Below are positions 41,240 through 51,531 of a DNA stretch of 59,216 nucleotides, piece by piece (position 1 is the first letter of the stretch; every line of letters begins with the position of its first letter). The translations under genes were made by a program, and so were the position numbers. Source of the stretch: Acidimicrobiales bacterium (GTDB taxonomy: Bacteria; Actinomycetota; Acidimicrobiia; Acidimicrobiales; Aldehydirespiratoraceae); assembly GCA_029263195.1 (NCBI GenBank), contig JAJCXX010000079.1, positions 1-59,216 of the forward strand, given 5' to 3'. Below the pieces are notes generated by a model. It ran no database searches and was not told where the DNA came from. It saw only the letters and a list, made by a program, of their open reading frames with translations.

Positions 41240-42651
41240 CATCCAACGCCTCGACCGGATGGTCTGAAGGTGCCGTGTCGAAGGTCTCTCGACTCGTGTC
41301 GGCCCGGCTGGTGACGCAGGCCATCGGGTTCGCCTGGTTTCTGCTTCTCGCGCGGTTGTTCGACCGCTCGGAGATGGGCATTCTCGCGGCAGGTCTGGTT
41401 ACGTTTGCCCTGGTAGCAGTGGTTGGTGACGCCGGGACGTCATGGAGCCTGGCCCGGGAGGTTACGGCCGAGCCGTCTCGGGCTTGGGCGTTCTACCGCG
41501 ACGCGATACGCCTTCGGCTTTTGGCCACCGGAGTGATCGGGGTGGCCGCCCTGACAATGTCGTCGTTCTTCGTCGACTCCAACATGCTGGCGGCCATGGC
41601 TCTCGGTGTGGCCGTGGCGGTGGCAAGCGGAATGACCGAGTCGGCTGTGAGCACTCTCAGAGGCTTGGGCATCGTCCGGTTCGAGTCGATCGCCCTACCG
41701 GCTGAACGTCTCGGGTTCGTTGCCATTGCGGCGCTGCTGGTCGGCCTCGGGGGTGGACCTCTCACCGTGATGGGGGTCTACGTCCTAACGAACACCGTCA
41801 CCGCTGTTGCTGCCGCTCTGACGTTGGGGCGGAGCCATCGCGTGGCAACGATCGACGATTACTCCCGTCTCTGGGGTCCCGAGACACGGGGATCCGGATT
41901 GGCGTTTGCGGTGCTGGCACTCGGACCGAGAGTCAACCTACTCATCGTGGTCTTGCTGCTGTCCGGCGTGGAGGTGGCCGACTACTCGGTCGCATCGCGG
42001 CCGATCGAGCAACTGTCGCTCGCCGCGATCGGATTCAGTAGTTCGATGCTTCCTCTGTTTCGTGACGACGTGATCAACAATCGTGATTTGAGTTCACGCG
42101 CCGGATTCCTGGCAGCTGGGTTCGTGACGACATCCCTGGGCGCAGTGGTCTGGGTGGCGCTCTCGTCCGAGGCCGTGATCGACCTGATGTACGGAGCCGG
42201 TCGCTATCCAACATCTCCGAATCTTCTGGCGATCTTGGCGCCGGTGGCGATCACCTGGCCCCTACGGGGCTTGGCCTCGATGACGATGGTGGCGAGTTCC
42301 CGCGCCGTGGCGCTGGCTCGGGTTTCGGCGGCTGGCCTATTGGTGAACGTCGCGTTTGCATGGCCGCTGACGGCTTGGGTCGGGGTGGAGGGTGCCGCCG
42401 CAACGTTGGTGCTTTCCGACCTCGTGACGGTGGTGGTGCTGGTGGCTGCTTCGGGGATGAGAGTCCCGGCGGCGCGGTGTGCACTCTTGCTGGTCGGTGG
42501 TGGGCTGGCATTTGTCGTCGGTGCCGCTGCGAGCCTGCTCCCTGTCGTATTTGCGGCCGGAGTGGTGGCCGTGATGTCCGTCGCTATGGCTGGTGCCTGG
42601 GTCTTGTCGAGCCGGTCCGCTCCTGTCGCGCCGCAGATGAGCGTCTCGTGA
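41236..42651 (+). CDS. Lipid-linked oligosaccharide flippase (Wzx/MOP superfamily)
   Basis: A 471-residue protein with about twelve to fourteen hydrophobic segments. It opens with SKVSRLVSARLVTQAIGFAW followed by FLLLARLFDRSEMGILAAGL, the polysaccharide-transporter pattern. It would flip the undecaprenyl-linked repeat to the outside. GTG 41236 and the stop at 42649 both use GTGA overlaps. No Wzy polymerase is recognised in the window. Confidence 0.85.
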   Translation: MTSNASTGWSEGAVSKVSRLVSARLVTQAIGFAWFLLLARLFDRSEMGILAAGLVTFALVAVVGDAGTSWSLAREVTAEPSRAWAFYRDAIRLRLLATGVIGVAALTMSSFFVDSNMLAAMALGVAVAVASGMTESAVSTLRGLGIVRFESIALPAERLGFVAIAALLVGLGGGPLTVMGVYVLTNTVTAVAAALTLGRSHRVATIDDYSRLWGPETRGSGLAFAVLALGPRVNLLIVVLLLSGVEVADYSVASRPIEQLSLAAIGFSSSMLPLFRDDVINNRDLSSRAGFLAAGFVTTSLGAVVWVALSSEAVIDLMYGAGRYPTSPNLLAILAPVAITWPLRGLASMTMVASSRAVALARVSAAGLLVNVAFAWPLTAWVGVEGAAATLVLSDLVTVVVLVAASGMRVPAARCALLLVGGGLAFVVGAAASLLPVVFAAGVVAVMSVAMAGAWVLSSRSAPVAPQMSVS

Positions 42652-44297
42652 GGACCAGGACTGCTGTTGTCGGGTGGTCGCGGACCCGGGTTGGGCTGCG
42701 GCCCGACGACTTGGTGCTCGACGTCGGATGCGGAGCGTTTCCGAACGAGGCCGCATCGATCTCCTGTGATCGATCGCTGGACGAGGATCGACACCGGACG
42801 GGCCGGAGGACCGAGGTCGACAGGCCGTTCGTGCTTTGCGACGCAACGGCCCTCCCATTCCGTGACGGATCGGTTGGATTCGTGATCGCCAGTCACATTG
42901 GTGAGCATGTCGATGATCCCGCACTGCTGTGCTCCGAGTTGAGCAGGGTCGCCGTTGCCGGGTACATCGAGACTCCGAGTCCGCTCGCTGACTATCTCCT
43001 GGATGAGGAGTACCACCAGTGGCGAGTGGGCGGCGGGGGTAGTTCGATCCATTTCTCGCGGAAGCCTGCCAAGCGACGACTGGCCAAGTGGCTGACCTAC
43101 CAATTCTATCGATGCTTCTATGCGGGCCGCGAAATGGGAGCGCCGACCTACCCGTTGCCTTCAGGGTTGGCGGGCAAGGTTGTCGCCAAGGTGCTCTATG
43201 TCGTTCGGGGTGTTCTCAATCGAACGGGAGTCATGCACACGAGGGTTCAGTTCGGGCCGGAAGCGCCTCTCCGATGGATCGTGGACGAGAAGGAGACTGC
43301 CCTTGTCGGAGCGCAGATCGTGACGGTCGTTGAACGGGGACCGTCGAGCGGGTTTCTTGCCGGCGATCGACAAGCGATCGAGAGTGTGGCGCAGACGATT
43401 ACCGTCAGCTATCCCGGATGGCCCTCTCCGCGGTTCTTGACGGCGCTCTGGAGCGCGGTCGGGTCTAGTGATGCCGTATACACATTTTTCGCCGCCGAAC
43501 ATGCCCTGTTTGCCGTGGCGGTCGCCCGAATTCGGAGGCGACGCTTCGTCGTCTCGGTGGGCGGCTACGACGTGGCCAATGTCGCGGAGCACGGCTACGG
43601 ATTGCCGTCCCGCTGGCCCCACCGCCTCATCCCCAAGCTGGTGCTCAGGTTGTCCGATCAGGTGTTGTCGATGTCGGAGGCCTCGCTGCCTCAGGCGATT
43701 GCAGCCGGGTCCCCTCCTGAACGCACCGAGGTGTTGAGGTTGGGAGTCGACGATGGATGGGTCGCCAGCCCGCATGACTCCGAGCGAGATGCAAGCCAGG
43801 TGGTCACGGTGGGTTATGTGGACTCCGTGAGCTGGAGTCGCAAGGGCTTCGATCGATTCGTGGAGGTGGCACGTCGGGACCCGGAGCGGCACTTCGTCCA
43901 CGCGGGGCGAATCTCCGATGAGATCATGGAGACCAAGCTCTCGGATGTACCTTCCAACCTGGAGCTGAGGGAATTCATCACCGACGAGGAGCTACGCCGT
44001 CTCCTCTGGTCGTCAGGCATATACGCCCAGTTGTCCTGGCACGAAGGTTTCGGTGTGTCGATGGTCGAAGCAATGTTGGCCGGTTGCCGACCGGTCGTGT
44101 CCGACATTGATGCCCTGAGCGAGATCGCCGGTCCGTGGGCGGTCGTGAGTCTCACAAGAGACGATGACAACGATGCTCTGGCGCGAGCGACGGACTCGCT
44201 GGTCGACCGCGAGGGAATCGTCGAATGGGCACGGTCTATCGCCTCCATGGACGATCGAGCCAAGGGACTGGATGCTGCATTGTTCCCCAGAGCCTGA
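42648..44297 (+). CDS. Methyltransferase-glycosyltransferase (GT4) fusion
   Basis: A 549-residue two-domain protein. Residues 1 to about 215 are a class I methyltransferase (VLDVGCGAFPNEA; FVLCDATALPFRDGSVGFVI). Residues about 220-549 are a GT4 glycosyltransferase: a truncated N-lobe (FVVSVGGYDVANVAEHGYG), then VGYVDSVSWSRKGFDRFVEV and the C-terminal donor signature SWHEGFGVSMVEAMLAGCRP. No stop interrupts the joint, so I read it as a true fusion that may extend and methyl-cap the same glycan. GTG 42648 overlaps the flippase stop; the last operon gene. Confidence 0.8.
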   Translation: MRTRTAVVGWSRTRVGLRPDDLVLDVGCGAFPNEAASISCDRSLDEDRHRTGRRTEVDRPFVLCDATALPFRDGSVGFVIASHIGEHVDDPALLCSELSRVAVAGYIETPSPLADYLLDEEYHQWRVGGGGSSIHFSRKPAKRRLAKWLTYQFYRCFYAGREMGAPTYPLPSGLAGKVVAKVLYVVRGVLNRTGVMHTRVQFGPEAPLRWIVDEKETALVGAQIVTVVERGPSSGFLAGDRQAIESVAQTITVSYPGWPSPRFLTALWSAVGSSDAVYTFFAAEHALFAVAVARIRRRRFVVSVGGYDVANVAEHGYGLPSRWPHRLIPKLVLRLSDQVLSMSEASLPQAIAAGSPPERTEVLRLGVDDGWVASPHDSERDASQVVTVGYVDSVSWSRKGFDRFVEVARRDPERHFVHAGRISDEIMETKLSDVPSNLELREFITDEELRRLLWSSGIYAQLSWHEGFGVSMVEAMLAGCRPVVSDIDALSEIAGPWAVVSLTRDDDNDALARATDSLVDREGIVEWARSIASMDDRAKGLDAALFPRA

Positions 44298-44305
44298 CCC
44301 TCACC

Positions 44306-44311
44306 TAGCCT
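44306..44311 (+). promoter_or_regulatory. -10 box for leaderless uvrC
   Basis: TAGCCT lies seven bases (gatcgga) before the uvrC ATG at 44319, in the 21-bp gap after the polysaccharide operon. No SOS box is visible here. Confidence 0.5.
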
Positions 44312-44318
44312 GATCGGA

Positions 44319-46184
44319 ATGGTGAAGCGTCCTCCTGCCGGTTCGATTCCGGACACCCCCGGGTCGTATCAGTTCAAGGACGTCGACGGTCGCGTCATCT
44401 ACGTCGGGAAGGCCAAGAGCCTCCGGTCGCGATTGTCGAGCTATTTCCAGGACCCTCGAAACCTCGCGACCCGAACCCGTCAGATGGTGGCGACCGCTGA
44501 GTCGGTCGAATGGATTCAGGTAGCCAACGAGGTCGAAGCCCTGATGCTGGAGTACACGCTCATCCAGCGACACAAGCCCCGATTCAACGTTAGGTACACC
44601 GACGACAAGTCATACCCGTTCCTGTGTCTCACAACGATCGACGAGTGGCCGCGCGCCATGGTGATGCGAGGCAAGCGCAAAAAGGACAACCGATATTTCG
44701 GGCCCTACGGGCAGGCCTACGCGATCCGCGAGACGCTCGATCTCTTGCTGCGCACCTTTCCGATTCGCACGTGCAGCGACGCCAAGTTCCGTCGTCACGA
44801 GAAGCTGGCCAAGCCGTGCCTGCTGTTCCACATCGAGAAATGTGCGGGACCTTGTGTCGGCGAGATCGATCACGCCGAGTACGAGCGTCTCGTCGGCAAC
44901 CTCATCGGGTTTCTCGAGGGCGACACGGACGCGGTGGTGAACCGTCTCGAGGCCGACATGGCGGTGGCCGCCGAGGCACTCGAGTACGAGCTGGCAGCCC
45001 GGAATCGCGATCGATTGTCCTCGGTTCGCAAGGCCATCGAGAAACAGCAAATGGTGTTCAACCGCAACGAGGATGTCGACCTGATCGGTCTGGTGGACGA
45101 TGAACTCGAGGCGGCGGTGCAAGTCTTCTACGTGCGCAAGGGGAGGGTGATGGGCCGACGTGGGTTTGTGGTCGACAAGGCCGAGCCGCTCGACCGCCCG
45201 GAATTGGTGAGTCGCGTGCTCGAACGTCTCTATTTCGAGGACAACCCGGTTGGTTCGCCGAAGGAGGTGTTGGTTCCCGATCTTCCTCATCGTCCGGCTC
45301 TGTACGAGGATTGGCTCAGCGATCAGCGCGGATCGAAGGTCTCGATCAGGGTGCCGATGCGTGGCGACAAGCGGGCCCTTCAGCAGACGGTGACCCAGAA
45401 CGCGTCGGATGCCTTCTCTCGTCATCGGCTGAAGCGGATGAGTGATCACAACAGCCGGGCCCGAGCGCTCAACGAACTTCAGGAACACCTGAGCCTCCCG
45501 GCGGCCCCCCTCAGGATCGAGTGCTACGACATGAGTCACATCCAGGGCACCGACTATGTGGGTTCCATGGTGGTGATGGAGGACGGCCTGCCGAAGAAGT
45601 CACAGTATCGACGCTTCAAGATCAAGACAGTGGATGGCAACGACGACTTCGCGGCGATGGAAGAGGTACTGACACGCCGTCTGACCAGCTACTTGCATCA
45701 ACGTGAGCGCCCGATCGAGGAACGCGACGGCAAGTTCTCGTATCCGCCCCAGCTGCTTCTCGTGGATGGAGGCAAAGGCCAGCTGGGTGTGGCGGTGCGG
45801 GTCCTGGCCGAGCTCGGCCTGTCCGATGAGATTCCGGTGGCGTCACTCGCCAAGCAGTTCGAGGAGGTCTACCTCCCGGGGCGGTCGGCCCCGGTGGAAT
45901 TGCCCCGGCAGGGCGAAGGTCTCTACATGTTGCAGCGAATTCGCGACGAATCTCACCGGTTCGCGATCGGGTATCACCGTCAACTGAGAGACAAGAGGGC
46001 AGTCACTTCATCCCTCGACGGCATCGCCGGGCTCGGGCCGGTACGCAAAGCCCGGCTGGTGAAGGAGTTCGGTGGAGTCAACGCCGTGAAGCGGGTCGAC
46101 ATATCAACACTCAAGAACCTCCCTTGGCTTCCCGACCATGTAGGCGAGAATGTTCATAATGCTCTGCACCCTGGTGGCCGGTAG
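44319..46184 (+). CDS. uvrC: Excinuclease ABC subunit C
   Basis: A 621-residue dual nuclease. The N-terminal GIY-YIG domain is PGSYQFKDVDGRVIYVGKAK (GSY in place of GIY), the UVR motif near residue 205 is EYELAARNRDRLSSVRKAIE, the RNase H-like domain shows LRIECYDMSHIQGTDYVGSM and LLLVDGGKGQLGVAV, and the C-terminal helix-hairpin-helix is LDGIAGLGPVRKARLVKEFG. It makes the two incisions in nucleotide excision repair. It heads the uvrC-rapZ-yvcK string known from mycobacteria. Confidence 0.97.
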   Translation: MVKRPPAGSIPDTPGSYQFKDVDGRVIYVGKAKSLRSRLSSYFQDPRNLATRTRQMVATAESVEWIQVANEVEALMLEYTLIQRHKPRFNVRYTDDKSYPFLCLTTIDEWPRAMVMRGKRKKDNRYFGPYGQAYAIRETLDLLLRTFPIRTCSDAKFRRHEKLAKPCLLFHIEKCAGPCVGEIDHAEYERLVGNLIGFLEGDTDAVVNRLEADMAVAAEALEYELAARNRDRLSSVRKAIEKQQMVFNRNEDVDLIGLVDDELEAAVQVFYVRKGRVMGRRGFVVDKAEPLDRPELVSRVLERLYFEDNPVGSPKEVLVPDLPHRPALYEDWLSDQRGSKVSIRVPMRGDKRALQQTVTQNASDAFSRHRLKRMSDHNSRARALNELQEHLSLPAAPLRIECYDMSHIQGTDYVGSMVVMEDGLPKKSQYRRFKIKTVDGNDDFAAMEEVLTRRLTSYLHQRERPIEERDGKFSYPPQLLLVDGGKGQLGVAVRVLAELGLSDEIPVASLAKQFEEVYLPGRSAPVELPRQGEGLYMLQRIRDESHRFAIGYHRQLRDKRAVTSSLDGIAGLGPVRKARLVKEFGGVNAVKRVDISTLKNLPWLPDHVGENVHNALHPGGR

Positions 46185-46248
46185 GTCGCTTGACGCCGCG
46201 GCATGCGATGCTGCGGCTAGATTGCCTCGGCGTGGGAATTAGGAGTCG

Positions 46249-47781
46249 ATGATGGCCGACACACCCTCTGCGGATTATCAGGAAGGCTCGGGCGTTCTCA
46301 AGCCGTTCGTCGACCGTCCTCGACAGCCGCTGCCTACCATCGTTGCGCCAGAGCCACCCCGGCCTGTGGTGGCCCAGCCCGAGCCGTCGCCTCCTCCTGC
46401 TCCGGAATCTCCTGAGCCGCCGGCTCCCGTGGCACCCGTGGCTCCTGTGGCAGTCGCTCCAGTGCCACCAGCAGCAGCCGTGCATGTTGCCCCTCAACCG
46501 ATCGACCCGCCCCTCGTCGAGGCCATCGATCCCGAACCGCTACTGAAGACCGATGAGCCGCCGCGGAGACCAGCCGACGAGCGTTTGTTGATGTTGCCGC
46601 CGGACAATTCCGGCAAGCTCGTCCTGTCGAAGAAGATCTTCGGTATCGGGATGCTGGTCATAGCGATTGTCATTGCCGGTTTGGCCTTCATGTGGGTCAC
46701 CTCGGGTGACGATGTCGCCAACACAGCTCCTGCGTTGCCCACGGCGACCGACGTAGCCCCCTCCGATTCCACGTCCGCTGACGGCGGCCCAACGGTTCCT
46801 GAGGATTCTGACCAACCCGGGGAGTCCGATACCGCTGATGGCGACGGTGCGGCGATCGAGGCCCTTCAGGCCGAGGTCGACGCCTTGAAGACGGCGATCG
46901 CCGCGATTCCGGCACCAGCCCTCCCGGGATCGAGCCTGCAACGGATAGTCGTGTCGGCCGAGGCCAGTTTTGTGAGCGCCAGCGACACGTCGGTGGCGGT
47001 CGTGGGTCCGTTCGGCAACTATGCCAACATCGACCCGGCGACCAACGCTGTCACCGCTGCCGGCCAGGTTGCGGCTGGTGCCACGCGTGTGATCCGCACA
47101 CCGACGTCGGTTTGGCTGACGAACTATCACGACGGCCAACTGATTTGGGTCGACCCCGTGACCAACGCCGTCAATCAGATATTCGACTTCCCGGGCCCGG
47201 ATGGTCTGGCCAAGGACGGAAAGTCGCTGATCGTCTCGTCCTTCGACGACGGATTCGTGGCCAGGTTCGATCCCGGAGTGGGGAAGGCCATCGAGCAGGT
47301 TGGCGTTGGCGGTAGCCCCACTGCAGTGGCCGTCGATGGCCAGGGCGGAATCTGGGCGACCGTGTTCGACACCGGCGAACTGGTGAGAATCGATCCGTCC
47401 ACCTTCACCGTCACTGATCGCATCCCGGTCGGTGCCGGTCCGGTCGGGTTGGCCATATCCGAGGGCACCGTTTGGGTGTCCAACAATCAAGAGGGCACTG
47501 TTGTCGAGGTGTCGATTGCTGAGCGAAAGGTCGTCACAACTCTCGGAGTCGGTCTGGGACCCACGGAGTTGCTGGTTGTGGGCGACAGTGTCTGGGTGGC
47601 GGTCACCGATGCCGGCGACCTTGTTCAGATCGGTATCTCCGACAGCCTGATCGTGACCCGCACTCCTCTGGGTGGTGTGCTCCGCAGCGGTGGCCCCACC
47701 GGAATCTCCTTCGGTGCTGGCTCGATCTGGGTGGCGATCGAGGGCGAGCAGTCGGTTGTCAGAATCACCCCTCCGGCCTGA
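46249..47781 (+). CDS. Membrane-anchored beta-propeller protein with Pro-rich cytoplasmic tail
   Basis: A 510-residue protein. Residues 25-100 are Pro/Ala-rich and disordered; 130-150 is the single membrane segment (FGIGMLVIAIVIAGLAFMWV); then an Asp/Ser/Thr-rich linker and a short coiled coil lead to six or so YVTN/Vgb-like beta-propeller repeats from about 225 (ATRVIRTPTSVWLTNYHDGQ; AVAVDGQGGIWATVFDTGEL; VGLAISEGTVWVSNNQEGTV). It probably senses or binds something outside the cell. AGGAG at 46241-46245 precedes ATG 46249. Function unknown. Confidence 0.75.
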   Translation: MMADTPSADYQEGSGVLKPFVDRPRQPLPTIVAPEPPRPVVAQPEPSPPPAPESPEPPAPVAPVAPVAVAPVPPAAAVHVAPQPIDPPLVEAIDPEPLLKTDEPPRRPADERLLMLPPDNSGKLVLSKKIFGIGMLVIAIVIAGLAFMWVTSGDDVANTAPALPTATDVAPSDSTSADGGPTVPEDSDQPGESDTADGDGAAIEALQAEVDALKTAIAAIPAPALPGSSLQRIVVSAEASFVSASDTSVAVVGPFGNYANIDPATNAVTAAGQVAAGATRVIRTPTSVWLTNYHDGQLIWVDPVTNAVNQIFDFPGPDGLAKDGKSLIVSSFDDGFVARFDPGVGKAIEQVGVGGSPTAVAVDGQGGIWATVFDTGELVRIDPSTFTVTDRIPVGAGPVGLAISEGTVWVSNNQEGTVVEVSIAERKVVTTLGVGLGPTELLVVGDSVWVAVTDAGDLVQIGISDSLIVTRTPLGGVLRSGGPTGISFGAGSIWVAIEGEQSVVRITPPA

Positions 47782-47799
47782 GCCGGTGAATCAGTCTTT

Positions 47800-48561
47800 G
47801 TGAACGAGCCGGGTTGGGACGACCACGCCGACTGGTGGCAGCGTGAGTTCACCGACGGTGTGGATCCCGAGTATGTCGAGCAGATCATTCCGCTCGCCGT
47901 TCGTCATCTCGCCGGAGCTGAGCGCGTGCTCGACATCGGCACCGGTGAGGGACAGATCGCGAGAGCGGTCTGCCGCGAGATCGGCGCCGAAGTCGTGGGC
48001 GTCGACCCGACGGCTTCGCTGCTCGACCTGGCGCGTCAACGCGCCGGCGGCCCTCACTATCTGAGAGCAGGGTCTGTTGGGCTTCCGTTGGCCGACGGGT
48101 CGGTCGATGCCGTGGTGGTGTGTCTGGTCTTCGAACACGTCGACAATCTGGCCGGCTCTCTGTCGGAGGTGGCTCGGGTGTTGCGTCCCGGTGGTCGATT
48201 CCTGTTGTTCCTCAATCATCCGCTGCTACAGACGCCGGGTAGTGCTCTGATCGTCGACCACATGGTCGAGCCGGCCGAGACGTATTGGAGACTGGGTCCG
48301 TACCTGCCGGGTGCGGAGACAGTCGAGGAGGTCCAGAAGGATGTTTTCGTTCGGTTCGTGCATCGCCCGTTGAGCACCTACCTGAACGAGATGACGAGAG
48401 CTGGTCTCGGCCTGGTTCACATGGATGAACCTGCGCCTCCTCCGGGGTTCCTGGCGCGGTCGGGGGACGTCGAACGAGCGGCCGCGGCGGCTACCCCGAG
48501 GCTGCTTCTCCTGGTTGCCGAACGAAGCAGCAGCGGTGTTGAGGCCGGAGTCACCGAGTGA
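47800..48561 (+). CDS. Class I SAM-dependent methyltransferase
   Basis: A 253-residue type 11 methyltransferase. Motif I is VLDIGTGEGQIARAVCREIG, then EVVGVDPTASLLDLAR, LRAGSVGLPLADGSVDAVVV and FEHVDNLAGSLSEVARVLRP. The C-terminus YLNEMTRAGLGLVHMDEP resembles small-molecule methyltransferases; the substrate is unknown. GTG 47800 start. It lies directly before rapZ. Confidence 0.8.
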   Translation: MNEPGWDDHADWWQREFTDGVDPEYVEQIIPLAVRHLAGAERVLDIGTGEGQIARAVCREIGAEVVGVDPTASLLDLARQRAGGPHYLRAGSVGLPLADGSVDAVVVCLVFEHVDNLAGSLSEVARVLRPGGRFLLFLNHPLLQTPGSALIVDHMVEPAETYWRLGPYLPGAETVEEVQKDVFVRFVHRPLSTYLNEMTRAGLGLVHMDEPAPPPGFLARSGDVERAAAAATPRLLLLVAERSSSGVEAGVTE

Positions 48562-48586
48562 ACCCGATGTGCGCAACGCAGGTGAC

Positions 48587-48592
48587 TACGAT
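48587..48592 (+). promoter_or_regulatory. -10 box for leaderless rapZ
   Basis: TACGAT lies nine bases before the rapZ GTG at 48602, the longest spacing of the leaderless set here. Confidence 0.4.
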
Positions 48593-48601
48593 CGGTGTTC
48601 T

Positions 48602-49462
48602 GTGAGCGAGTTGCTGGTGATCACTGGTATGTCGGGCGCCGGGCGTAGCCAGGCTGCCAACAATCTCGAGGACCTTGGTTGGTTCGTGATGGACAACCTT
48701 CCTCCGAGTCTCATTCCCAAGGTGGCTGAGCTTGCCGAGGGCACTGGTGCCAGTGATCGCTTGGCGCTTGTGGTCGGCTCGGGGCGCTATCACGAGGAGA
48801 TCGTGCCCCTCGTTTCTGATCTTCGTTCGGGCTTCGATCGTCTCAGACTGCTGTATCTCGACGCATCGACCGACGTTCTGGTGCGCCGCTATGAGTCGAC
48901 CCGTCGCCGCCATCCGTTCGCCGATACCGAGGTCGAGACTCGCACCCTCGTCGAGTTGATCGAAGCCGAACGTGTTGCGCTCGAACCCCTGCGCAGTGGT
49001 GCCGACCTACTGATTGACACGACGGATCTCAACGTGCATCAGCTTCGCGATCGAGTCCGTGAGGCATTCGCCGAAGAGGGCGCCGGGCCGACCATGCGGG
49101 CGTCCGTGGTTTCGTTTGGCTACAAGCACGGCCTTCCGCTCGACGTCGACATGGTCTTCGACTGTCGGTTTCTGCCCAACCCCCATTGGGTGGACGAGCT
49201 TCGGCCGCTCACCGGCCTCGACGAGCCGGTGTCGCGATACGTGCTTGAGCAGCCAGTCACGGGAGCCTTTCTGTCTCGTTTGGAGCGTCTGCTGGCGCTG
49301 ACACTTCCGTTCTATGAGCAAGAAGGCAAGTCGTATCTGACCGTCGCCTTCGGTTGCACCGGGGGGCACCACCGATCGGTGGCTCTGGCCGAACGAGTCG
49401 CGGAGATGCTCGACCGTCACGGCTACCCGGCGTCGGTGGTCCACCGGGACGTCAAAAAGTGA
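48602..49462 (+). CDS. rapZ: RNase adapter / nucleotide-binding protein RapZ (YvcJ)
   Basis: A 286-residue P-loop protein. Its Walker A is ITGMSGAGRSQAANNLEDLG, with Arg in place of Lys as I recall for actinobacterial homologues, then DNLPPSLIPKV, DASTDVLVRRYESTRRRHPF, VSFGYKHGLPLDVDMVFDCR, and the C-terminal TVAFGCTGGHHRSVALAERV. It is linked to amino-sugar/cell-wall control and phage-type RNA control in other bacteria. GTG 48602 follows a TACGAT box, and its stop overlaps yvcK. Confidence 0.93.
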   Translation: MSELLVITGMSGAGRSQAANNLEDLGWFVMDNLPPSLIPKVAELAEGTGASDRLALVVGSGRYHEEIVPLVSDLRSGFDRLRLLYLDASTDVLVRRYESTRRRHPFADTEVETRTLVELIEAERVALEPLRSGADLLIDTTDLNVHQLRDRVREAFAEEGAGPTMRASVVSFGYKHGLPLDVDMVFDCRFLPNPHWVDELRPLTGLDEPVSRYVLEQPVTGAFLSRLERLLALTLPFYEQEGKSYLTVAFGCTGGHHRSVALAERVAEMLDRHGYPASVVHRDVKK

Positions 49463-50349
49463 CAATGACAGCGGAGCGAGTGGTGGCCATCGGTGGCGGC
49501 CACGGACTTGCTGCGACCCTCGAGGGGCTCGCCACATGGTGCACCGAGATTACTGCCGTGGTGTCGGTGGCCGACGATGGCGGATCGAGTGGTCGGCTTC
49601 GTCGCGATCTCGGGATACCGGCGCCGGGCGATATGAGACGCTGCCTGGCGGCGCTGACCCCACCGGGTCTGCCCCGAGATGCCCTGGAGCACCGATTCTC
49701 CGACGGCGATCTAGATGGCCACGCCGCCGGCAACATCTGGTTGGCCGCGCTGTTGGAGTCGGCATCCAACACCGTGGAAGCGCTCGATGTTCTTGCTGCG
49801 ATGGTGGGGGCCCGTGGACGGATCCTGCCGTCGACCCACGGGTCGGTTGATTTGGTTGCCCACACCGGCCATGGGGTCGTGCAGGGGCAGGTTGCGGTGG
49901 CCTCCACGATCGGTGTTGAACGCGTTTCCACTCAGCCGACCGACCCGCCGGTGCCGATCGAAGTGGTCGCGGCAATCGCCGAGGCCGACGCGGTCGTGGT
50001 AGGGCCGGGCTCGTTGTTCACCAGTGTCCTGGCGGCATTGGTTCCGGGTGTACTCCGTGCCATCGAGGCCAGTGAAGCCAGAGTGGTCTACGTCGCCAAT
50101 CTCAACCCCAAGAGCGACGAGACACGAAGTTTCTCACTAGCCGATCACATCCGTGCGGTGACGCGTCATGGTCTCCGACCCGACGTTGTTCTGGCCGACC
50201 GGGCCGAGGCCAACGGTTCGCAGACCAACTCCTTTCCGACAGACTTCGAGTTGGTGTTTCGTACCGTCGCCCAACCGAATAGTTTCCTTCATGATGTCGA
50301 TGCGCTGGGCTTGGCCCTCGCAGATCTGGTACGGCCCGTTCGTGCTTGA
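49459..50349 (+). CDS. yvcK: YvcK (CofD-like) gluconeogenesis/peptidoglycan factor
   Basis: A 296-residue CofD-fold protein. Its motifs are VVAIGGGHGLAATLEGLATW, VVSVADDGGSSGRLRRDLGI, then PAPGDMRRCLAAL, GNIWLAALLE and VVVGPGSLFTSVLAALVPGV, with NLNPKSDETRSFSLADHI. YvcK binds UDP-sugars and supports cell shape on gluconeogenic carbon. GTG 49459 overlaps the rapZ stop; ATG 49465 is a possible alternative. whiA would be expected next but gap follows after 66 bp. Confidence 0.93.
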   Translation: MTMTAERVVAIGGGHGLAATLEGLATWCTEITAVVSVADDGGSSGRLRRDLGIPAPGDMRRCLAALTPPGLPRDALEHRFSDGDLDGHAAGNIWLAALLESASNTVEALDVLAAMVGARGRILPSTHGSVDLVAHTGHGVVQGQVAVASTIGVERVSTQPTDPPVPIEVVAAIAEADAVVVGPGSLFTSVLAALVPGVLRAIEASEARVVYVANLNPKSDETRSFSLADHIRAVTRHGLRPDVVLADRAEANGSQTNSFPTDFELVFRTVAQPNSFLHDVDALGLALADLVRPVRA

Positions 50350-50415
50350 TCCAGCGGTCGCAGCGACCTCGAGTTCTGATCTGAAACACCCCCAAGAAAC
50401 AGGAGCAATTCCATC

Positions 50416-51527
<1,112 letters not shown>

Positions 51528-51531
<4 letters not shown>

